Assembly (NCBI GenBank): GCA_028753945.1
Contig: JAPNXP010000001.1
Span: forward strand, 9,910,501 to 9,974,500
From: Hexactinellida sp. DTS-2022
Taxonomy: Eukaryota > Porifera > Hexactinellida
Direction: 5' to 3'
Length of the DNA: 64,000 bases
Part shown: one piece after another, positions 55,975 to 64,000 of the stretch
Numbering within the stretch: position 1 is the stretch's first letter
Layout: the number at the start of each line of letters is the position of its first letter
Made by a program: the position numbers and the translations under genes
Notes under the pieces: generated by a model
Databases searched by the model: none
The model's input: the letters and a program-made list of their open reading frames with translations, nothing else
Told to the model about the DNA's origin: nothing

Positions 55975-57388
55975 CACAGTGGTTTAAAATCGCATTTATT
56001 AAACTTTAGGTATCTGTGTAAATCCTAGCGACACATAATGTATTATTTACATATGGGTTATCAATACTTCTGAATACCTCCCTAATTTTGAAAAGTTGGT
56101 GGGATTTATATTTTTGAGTTATGACGTCATTGTCACATTTAGACGATTATCGAAAATTTTCAAAACCAAATGTTACTTTGCCAATATTGTATATTTTTGT
56201 TTCAAAGTTGACTTGATCGTGGTTCTATTTATGTTTTATGCTATGGCACTATTATTTTCTCATAAACTTCAACTCGTCTTGGGATTATTACATCATAATG
56301 ATTATACAAAATTTATTATAATTGAAATACCTGTTACCTTTGCAAAGATTGGCTATTTGTTATACGAAATTCCTAATCGTACAATTTCCGACCAACAAGT
56401 TTTTTAACCAAATAGCACTATTTGAATATTTGTGTAAGTTACAGTGTGAATATATTTGAATATCAGTAAATTCATCTATTCTAGATTTCTACGAAAAATC
56501 TTTTTCTCAATCTGCATTGGTAGAAATTGATAATAAAGAAATTAGATTCTCAATGTTTTAGGTTTGTCGGCTTTCTATCTTGCATTTCATTCTCTCGGTA
56601 TGCCCTGATTGACCACATCTTGCACAAAAAAAAATTCCTCCGATATTATACCAGTTCAGGGTCGCTTTGTGATGATAGTCTCACAAAAATATCAATAATA
56701 TTACTTTCAAAGTTGTTCTTACGCGATAACGCGATGTTATGCAGATGTAGTAGTTTCAAATGCTTTGTTAGTTACTATTTTATGCACTATATAAAAGGAT
56801 GAGGCAATTAATGCATATATTTGCCAATATAGCGTAACCTAGCAACGAATACATGACTATGGAATGTAACAATTTTTATAATGTTGCGCATCCAAGCGCA
56901 TCTTATAATTCAAATATGTTAATTATATGGCATTACAGGATCAGCATACAAAATTTCAAATTGGTCAAAGGTGGTCTATATTTTTGCGGCTAATTTGAAA
57001 CTTAAAATATCATAATGTTATAATGTTTACCGACTCCATCAAAGTCGAAGCTAAAAATTTCACAAACTAGATTTGAAATCAAATATTTTGGTTCCAAAAT
57101 GTTGTTTTAGTGTCAATACTATGTACTAAAATAGTTAAATGTATTTATATCTTACTGAGGTGAAAATTAAGTATGTACATTTTAGAGTGTTTTCAAACCG
57201 CAGAATGTGAATTTTAATGTAGCGACAATCCACATCAGACTTCGAAGTCGTTTTGTATTTCTAAGCTTTCAATTCGTACCAAATTTGATATGCATACTAT
57301 TTAGACATCTAGGAAGCAAATCACGATGCTTCTTTGCGTTTTGGGGTTGACGATTTTTTTGCCAAATACGTGCCCCAAACCACTGTGA
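55975..57388. mobile_element. 1.4-kb DNA element with short inverted termini
   Basis: It begins CACAGTGGTTTAAAATCG and ends with the inverse of TCACAGTGGTTTGGGGC, so 11 bp of inverted terminus (CACAGTGGTTT) are perfect. ATTTTC occurs on each side (55969-55974, 57389-57394), a possible 6-bp duplication, and removing the insert gives the normal GCATTTTCAGTACAAT. The CAGTGGTTT core looks like a hAT end, but no 8-bp duplication fits. Two open frames of 103 and 91 codons inside (56096-56407, 56527-56802) match nothing I know and look accidental. Confidence 0.7.
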
Positions 57389-59505
57389 ATTTTCAGTACA
57401 ATATATACTACATTATTTACAGAAGACCATCGTTGGGATTTTAATTCATTATATATACCAATAACATAATGAAACTTTCATACTTTCTATATCACAGACA
57501 TTCTACAATGTAACAATGGGGAACCAAGTTAGTATTCGCTATTTATATATCACTTTATAACATTGTACGCATTTTGCGTACAATGCAATATATAGCACAT
57601 TATATACAGTAGATCTTCTTTGGGATTCAAAATTCATTATATCAACCAAAACATAATGAAACATTCAACCTTTCTATATCTAGGACATTCCACAAAGGAG
57701 AACTTCGTTAGTATTCGCTATTTATATATCCACTTATAACATTGTACGCATTTTGAGTGCAATATATACCACATTGTGTACATAAGACCATCTTTGGGAT
57801 TTGAAATTCATTATATCCACCCACAACATAATGAAACATTCAACCTTTCTATATCTAGTATATCCCACAAAGGAGAACTTCGTTAGTATTCGCTATTTAT
57901 ATATCACTTTATAACATTGTACGCATTTTGCGTACAATATATAGCACATTATATACAGTAGACCTTCGTTGGGATTCGAAATTCATTATATCCACCCATA
58001 ACATAATGAAACTTTCATCCTTTCTATATCTAGGACATTCTACAATGGAGAAACTTGCTAGTATTCGCTATATATACATCCACTTATAACATTGTACGCA
58101 TTTACAGTACAATATATACTACATTATTCACAGAAGACCATCGTTGGGATTTTAATTCATTATATAAACCAATAACATAATGAAACTTTCATACTTTCTA
58201 TATCACAGACATTGTACAATGGGGAACCAAGTTAGTATTCGCTATTTATATATCACTTTATAACATTGTACGCATTTTGTGTACAATATATAGCACATTA
58301 TATACAGTAGACCTTCGTTGGGATTCGAAATTCATTACATCCACAGATAACATAATGAAACATTCATACTTTCTATATCTAGGACATTCTACAATGGAGA
58401 ACCAAGTTAGTATTCGCTATATATATATCCACTTATAACATTGTACGCATTTTCAGTACAATATATACTACATTATTTATAGAAGACCATCGTGGGATTT
58501 TAATTCATTATATAAACCAATAACATAATGAAACTTTCATACTTTCTATATCACAGACATTCTACAATGGGGAATCAAGTTAGTATTCGCTATTTATATA
58601 TCACTTTATAACATTGTACCCATTTTGCGTACAATATATAGCACATTATACACAGTAGATCTTCTTTGGGATTCAAAATTCATTATATCCACAGATAACA
58701 TAATGAAACATTCATACTTTCTATATCTAGGACATTCCACAATGGAGAACCTCGTTAGTATACGTATGTTTATCCACTTTATAACATTGTGCGCGTTTTG
58801 AGTTCTATATATATAGCACATTATACACTGTAGATCTTCTTTGGGATTCAAAATTCATTATATAAACTAATAACATAATGAAACATTCACACTTTCTATA
58901 TCTAGGACATTCTACAATGGGGAACCTCGTTAGTATACGCTATGTTTATCCACTTTATAACATTGTCCGCGTTTTGAGTACAATATATAGCACATTATAC
59001 ACTGTAGATCTTCTTTGGGATTCAAAATTCATTATATAAACTAATAACATAATGAAACATTCACACTTTCTATATCTAGGACATTCTACAATGGGGAACC
59101 TCGTTAGTATACGCTATGTTTATCCACTTTATAACATTGTCCGCGTTTTGAGTACAATATATAGCACATTATACACTGTAGATCTTCTTTGGGATTCAAA
59201 ATTCATTATATAAACTAATAACATAATGAAACATTCACACTTTCTATATCTAGGACATTCTACAATGGGGAACCTCGTTAGTATTCGCTATTTATATATC
59301 ACATTATAACATTGTACGCATTTTGCGTACAATATATAGCACATTATACACAGAAGACCATCGTTGGGATTTGAAATTCATTATATAAACTAGTAACATA
59401 ATGAAACATTCATACTTTCTATATCTAAGACATTCTACAATGGAGAACCTCGTTAGTATTCGCTATTTTTATATCCACTTAAAACATTGTGCGCGTTTTT
59501 AGTAC
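57389..59505. repeat. Right-hand satellite block with degenerating monomers
   Basis: About 12 monomers. Towards the right they carry many shared changes (AACCTCGTTAGTATACG, TGCGCGTTTTGAG, TACACTGTAGATCTTC). Three of them form a tidy local tandem with GGAACCTCG at 58921, 59095 and 59269 (174-bp steps). The last monomer stops at TTTTTAGTAC. Divergent edge monomers are what is expected at the border of a satellite array that is homogenised in its middle. Confidence 0.92.
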
Positions 59506-59511
59506 TAATAA

Positions 59512-59572
59512 ACAACTTGTCACCAAAATATATTGTGTTACTGTAACACAATATATTTTGGTGACAAGTTGT
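59512..59572. repeat. 61-nt perfect hairpin at the satellite border
   Basis: 30-bp perfect arms (left arm 59512-59541 starting ACAACTTGTCACC; right arm 59543-59572 ending GGTGACAAGTTGT) separated by one base. It begins six bases after the last satellite base. The right arm is related to ATATATTTTGGTGACAAC near 50537, which has no left arm there, so the left arm is a fold-back copy. Confidence 0.93.
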
Positions 59573-60471
59573 CACTGACAACAGTGTAGAAGTAACCTGA
59601 AGTGATAAACATGTACGCAGTTAATTGTACTTATAGAGTACTTGGTAAAAAGAATGTATTTGTCGGTACTAAAATTTAAATATTTTCTGAGAAATGTCTC
59701 TATATTTTGATTTTACTTTCAGTGGCGGTTAACCGGTTAACCGTAGTGTGAAGACAATCGTAACCGTGGCCTCAAAACGGTTAACTAACCCCACCCTTAA
59801 CTATTGTTTATACAAGGCTGGATTTGTTAACCGGCTGGCTAACAGCTTAACTGTTGCTTTTATTTTAAATATCGGTTAGCGGTTACAGATTTCGTTAACC
59901 AGTTAGCCGGTCTGTTGATAATCAGCAGTATTATCTGGAAATTATCTTACAGTACATCCTCGCTAGTCCGAACAGGAGATCCAACGTATATTACAATGGA
60001 ATTATAAATTAATAAGTCTCAGACAATTATTAGGTTATTAGGTAGTATACTACAAGTTTAGTTTGGATTAAAAAGGTTTGGACAAGTTTTATCCAAATTA
60101 TCGGAATCTCATGTTATTAAGGCCAATAGAAAATGTATTACTTCACTTACCCGAACGAATTCACTCATCGGAACATAATTTTTTTGAATCGGAACAACTC
60201 TGTTGGGATTAGCGAGGAAGTACATATAAATAAAAAAATATCTGAATTTTGTTGGAAAAGATTATCATAAATCCTTTCTCATCACCACAATGATCACATT
60301 ATAAATTTTCTGTAACTACACTGTTTCTAACTTGCCCAAATTGCGAAATGTATTAGTTAATGTACTACTTATGGAGTAATACTTAATAATACTGAGTCCT
60401 ACACTGTAGTATAAACAAAACGAGTCATAACTGTAGCCTCAGAACGGTTAACAATAACAACCCGACCCTTG
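59573..60471. repeat. Second copy of the dispersed TTAACC block
   Basis: Matches about 50545-51403. It contains the end of one TTAACC MITE (to about 59798) and a complete second one, 59813-60471, running from CAAGGCTGGATTTGTTAACC to GTTAACAATAACAACCCGACCCTTG. GTTTATA precedes 59813 and follows 60471, a perfect 7-bp duplication that fixes both ends of this family. Confidence 0.75.
59950..60223. mobile_element. pogo/Tigger-type MITE, right end lost
   Basis: Copy of the element at 50940-51211, starting CAGTACATCCTCGCTAGTCC after TA. At the right it stops at GCGAGGAAGTAC and lacks the final TG and TA, so it can no longer move. It is nested inside the TTAACC MITE in both copies of the block, so its insertion predates the duplication. 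Confidence 0.75.
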
Positions 60472-60591
60472 GTTTATAGGAATTCACTACGTATGAAAAT
60501 GCATAGATCTAAGATTACCATATTCTAACAAAATTCGTCTAATTTAGTGTTTTATATTCGCAATTATATTGATATTATTTAACTAGATTAA

Positions 60592-61022
60592 CAGACCGGT
60601 TAACTACTCGTATCCTTCTGCTCATGGTGCCAGTCTGAAGCTAACTGAGGAGCTGAAGAAGTATGAATCGGACGTATGTACCAGAAGCGGTAGAACAGAT
60701 TACTCCTTCATTAATTCCCCACCCTCCACCAGTTCAGCTTCTCAGTACTTTTCTCACAATTACATTCCCTGTGACCAGTCTCACCAGAGCACCGCTTTCG
60801 AAACTAGCCCTATGATGCTGCCCAGACAAGGGAGTGCAAACACCACTCTTATTTCTCAGCGAACACAGCAACCCAGTCCCTTAACCCAGCTTCTACTTTA
60901 CAAACACCAGGGGCGTGCTGGGGTTGGGGGGCCCATGCGGGATTCCATTCAGAAGGGGCCTTTGTGCACTGGTAGGTTACGCGTCATTCGGGTCTTCCAT
61001 CCCCATCAGTTCCTTGCCTACT
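60592..61022 (+). other. Possible coding exon, unidentified
   Basis: The frame is open from about 60592 to a stop at 61022-61024, with clearly lower AT content than its surroundings. The portion 60610-60905 reads like real protein: a short charged stretch (LKLTEELKKYESD), then a low-complexity Ser/Thr/Gln/Pro-rich tail (SPPSTSSASQYFS, QRTQQPSPLTQ). Such tails are common in regulatory proteins. No ATG starts the frame, so if it is real it is an internal exon or a relic. After about 60908 the sequence turns into GGGGCGTGCTGGGGTTGGGG, probably repeat. I do not recognise a family. Confidence 0.3.
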
Positions 61023-61024
61023 AA

Positions 61025-61283
61025 AACACCCCCTTTCACTGTACCCAAAAATACAGCTTGGTAATGCAATCGTTTTGCCAATTGTAGCTTAAAATAATGT
61101 AGGCTGCAATCAAGCATCGTTCGTATTAAGACACTAGATCTAATGTTACCCGATTTAATTAACAGTTAAGTTGGCATTTACTTACAAATATACTAATACG
61201 CTACAAGTAAGCAATCAAAGGGACGTTCTAAAATATCTACTAGTGAGAAGAGTTGCTCAGCCAACAAATTTACGTAAAGATCA
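61025..61283. other. Spacer, nothing recognised
   Basis: AT-rich spacer between the possible exon and the transposase relic. No repeat or terminal motif was identified. It may hold the 3' untranslated region and 3' end of the hAT element. Confidence 0.5.
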
Positions 61284-64000
61284 TTACAGCAGCAAGTTAC
61301 GCAACACCTTCGAGGTCCGAGCGTAGTCGTCTATGAGTTCATCGAGAGGCACGTCCATGAGGATGTCCGCGTTGGATAGCAGAGTAGTGTCTCCCTCGTG
61401 TGGTCCTCGGTCATTTGATTTCTGAGTCTGGTTTCACGTACTTTAGGCCAGACCAAACTCTTTCGCATTCATCTACGTCGACACTCATGCTCAGAATGTG
61501 GTGGTAGACGATGAACACATTTTTGAACGCAGCATTTCCCGTGTTAGCCCGCTTGAACAGTACATACTGGAAGGTGCACGGGAGACACAGGTGAGTGAAG
61601 TGGCCTCTCTTCCTGTTGCCACCAGTCCGGTTTTCTACAGCCTCGTCGTTCGCGGCATCAGAATCACCGTAAGATTGCTCGCCATCAATAGCCCCTGCTC
61701 CCGATGTCCCATCTGGCTCAGCTGCTCCCTCACCAACTTCAGCTCCATCTTAAGTCCCCCAGAGTCCACGCGGCGTAGCGAGGGGAACATTTCCTTGTAG
61801 GCGTCGAAATCGTAGGCATCGATCTTCTCATTGCTATTAAAAAGGAGTGTGATGGGGCAGACGATGTCGCACAACTCGTTCAACTCCTCGCAGCCACGGG
61901 CTGTAAACCTCCCACGAAGTTCGGCAATTACGCTCCCGTACACTGCGCCATGGATTTTCAGAATCTCCTGCCTCGGGAAGGCGTAAAGCTGCCGCAACCA
62001 CCCCGCTCCAATGCCCCGCCCGTACTCCAGCCTAAACTCTTCGTTCTAGATGCTGACCGCCATCCGGATCAGCGATGCCCATTCTATCGAAGATGGCGGT
62101 TTGAAGCCCACCACAGTATGCCTCAGCAGTAGTCCAAAACGTTGCGAAATTGTCCCGGGCCCCTTCCACCTCAGTCAGCAAACGAGCGAGCAACTGGTTG
62201 ACCGAGCTATAGTCACTGTCTCGAGCTTGCAGCAGTTTCATGGTTCGGTTGATGAAGGACATTATCTGGCAGTAGATGAGCGCGATGATCACTGACTCTT
62301 TCCGCATCAAGTTTACTAGTAAACCGTGAGCGACGCCTCTGGTGTCCGCTTCGAAGTCTCGGTCTTTGCTGATATCGTTGAGAGAGTTAATCAGCTCGAG
62401 AATGAGGCCGTCCTTTAGCTGCTGCGTCGTTGTCTGCCCATGCCACCGTCCAAAGATACGGGACATGGCCTGACAACGCCCGTGCCACTTGTGGGTGAGG
62501 AACTTGGCCAGGCGCATTTTCTGTGCGTGCCCCTCCCTATTACCCTTGATCTTTTCCGCAAATACATCGTACCTCTTGTATCCTGCTGTGAAAAAGTTGA
62601 ACACAGACTGAATGACATCAAAGAGGAGCATCGAGGCAGGATCACCCGCGTTCTAGCTGTGGTCCACAACAACCAAGCTCATCCGGTGAGAATGACACCA
62701 GATGTGCTGGTTCACGTTGTTGGTGGCAGCGCGGAACTTTTCCGCAAGTTTCTCCATCACAGATGCGCCATCAAAGGAGTGACCGATACAATTTACCCTC
62801 CAGTTCAATTTCGAGGCATCCAGCATTCCAGAAGCATAGTCGAACAAATCGGTGGCTCTGCCTATCTGCACTTTGCACACATCCAGGAGGCGCTCTTCGA
62901 TCATCTCTGACTGCGGTAGCGCTTGAGTACCCGAGGGCTGGGGTTCCATGTAGTACTTACGAACACTCCGTACGACAAGACACATCTGATCCCAAACCGC
63001 CACGTCAGTAGTTGAGTCCAGCTGAATAGTGAGACACCATCTTTCTTGACGCGGGCGGTGATCCGCTTCTGCACGGCAGCCGTGAAGACAGTGAGCATGG
63101 AGTCAAACGTTCGGTTACTTAGCCAGGTAACTTTGCTACCTCTACCTTTTGACACCGACGGCTGATTTGTCAGCCTCTTCTGCCGCCGCTATGGACCGAA
63201 TGTGTTCGCTAAGGATCGGGTCACTCTGTATCATCAGCCGTACTGTAGCGTGGATGTTACCAAGTCGTACGTGAGGCTTCAGCAGTGCTCCGGCACCCTC
63301 GTTGCGGTGCCCACGATAAGGCAGCCCCTGCACAATGAGGAAACGAAACGCCTTCATGATTCCCTTGACGACCATGCGGTTTCTTTCGTGAACGGGTTTC
63401 ATACCAGCTGCCTGGTGGAGGCTCCGGCCAATTCTTTGAAGAACAAATCGAGGACGGTATTGTGCTGATCGCTGGTTTCGTGTCTGTTGATGTTGGTGAC
63501 GTGATGAGACTTCCCGGTCATGTCGAGGAGTTGGCCGCGGACGAGATTTGACTCGGGGTTCGTGCCAAAGCAGTTACACACGCTGCAGAAGAACAGCTGG
63601 CGGTTGTTATCGTAGCTTAGCCAGGACCGCTTGCAACCTTCCTCTGCATCGTCGCCACTGTAGTAATTGCGGGAGACCGTCACCTTGACATTCGGTGGTT
63701 GAATGGGATGCACACCCGAAATGAACCTCAGCTCTAGTCCACCAAGAGGCCTAAGCCAGGGGTCCAAATCTTTCTCATGGGAGTGTTCATTAAGCTCCTC
63801 CACATCCCCGACAACCTCCAGCATAGGGCACTGTGGCAGCAGGGAAGGCTGGACAGTCGAGGCATCGCCAGTTTCTGGCAATCCATCTATCTGCGGATGA
63901 GGGAATTCGGGAAGTACTTGTTCCTCTTGGTGAGCAATAGCAGCATGGTTAAGAGTGAGAGATACGAGAGGCGTTGGGTTGGTATCAGCTGTAAAGGTCA
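61284..64000 (-). pseudogene. Frameshifted hAT transposase relic (ZMYM1 / DUF4371 type), truncated at the window edge
   Basis: Read right to left, the expected order of a ZMYM1-like hAT protein is present. First comes a TTF-type zinc finger (FFCSVCNCFG ... INRHETSDQH, about 63450-63590). A DUF4371-like region follows (FLIVQGLPYRGH, IHATVRLMIQSDPILSEH, about 63210-63360), then VTWLSNRTFDSML. The RNase-H-like core has candidate acidic residues in QLDSTTDV (about 63010) and SFDGASVMEK (about 62750), then CHSHRMSLVVVD. The helical insert includes SVFNFFTAGYKR. A C-terminal dimerisation segment (NVFIVYHHILSMSVDVDECE, about 61460-61530) runs to a stop at 61284-61286. The frame changes near 63884, 63400, 63145, 63035, 62030, 61730 and 61415, and one in-frame TAG lies near 62653. 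No reading frame is intact. GC content is well above the AT-rich surroundings. Frame breaks in short homopolymers such as AAAAGG could in part be sequencing errors. Confidence 0.75.

Noticed and set aside
56096-56802. Open frames of 103 and 91 codons inside the 1.4-kb element
   Set aside because: Hydrophobic AT-driven composition, no transposase or other motif, different frames. An accidental origin is likelier than a gene.
55975-57388. Assignment to hAT because of the CAGTGGTTT terminus
   Set aside because: The 8 bases outside CAGTGG...CCACTG do not match (ATTTTCCA versus TGAATTTT). Only a 6-bp ATTTTC match is present, so the superfamily was left open.
62440-62910. 156-codon plus-strand open frame and other plus-strand frames at 61498-63900
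   Set aside because: They are opposite-strand shadows of the minus-strand transposase relic, which has recognisable domains.
1-64000. rRNA, tRNA or telomere repeats
   Set aside because: No cloverleaf-like tRNA sequence, rRNA core sequence or TTAGGG-type tract was noticed on either strand while reading; no covariance-model search could be run.

Overview
The window is AT-rich eukaryotic DNA, most likely from an invertebrate animal. The evidence is a long high-copy satellite array, pogo/Tc1-type, hAT-type and Ginger-like DNA transposons, an RTE-like retroelement tail, and a ZMYM1/DUF4371-type hAT transposase relic. I see no bacterial gene organisation, no rRNA or tRNA gene, and no intact protein-coding gene. 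The species cannot be fixed from sequence alone; animal origin is inferred from the mix of elements.

Layout. (1) 1-2940 is transposon-rich flank: a hAT-like element (90-1517) with a nested MITE (480-869), an ATT microsatellite, a tandem palindrome, and the right end of a TGT...ACA-terminated element ending exactly at 2940. (2) 2941-49503 is about 45 kb of 173-175 bp satellite monomers, roughly 260 copies, arranged in several higher-order repeats (periods 317, 872, 1049, 1439, 1568, 2413 and 2936 bp). Two identical-length Tc1/mariner-type MITE copies were amplified together with the array. (3) 49504-54095 is a 4.6 kb element with long inverted termini and a 4-bp TATC target duplication, inserted in the satellite and itself full of nested MITEs. 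(4) 54096-59505 is satellite again, broken by an RTE-like insert (54388-55457) and a 1.4 kb inverted-repeat element (55975-57388). Its monomers become divergent towards 59.5 kb, which looks like the true edge of the array. (5) 59506-60590 is more dispersed repeats, beginning with a 61-nt perfect hairpin. (6) 60592-61022 has a GC-richer open stretch that may be a coding exon. (7) 61284-64000 (minus strand) is a frameshifted hAT transposase relic that runs off the right edge.

Main interest. The satellite behaves like a centromeric array. It has two module types (A and B) that keep their linkage. The A module carries a perfect 10-bp dyad with a 3-nt loop and, about 35 bp further on, a segment matching the first 9 to 11 bases of the mammalian CENP-B box. 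The B module lacks both in intact form. This resembles the box-plus/box-minus monomers of primate alpha satellite. Two different TGT...ACA elements are inserted at the same TATC of the monomer, just after the box-like motif. Centromere function is an inference; the sequence motifs and periods were read directly.
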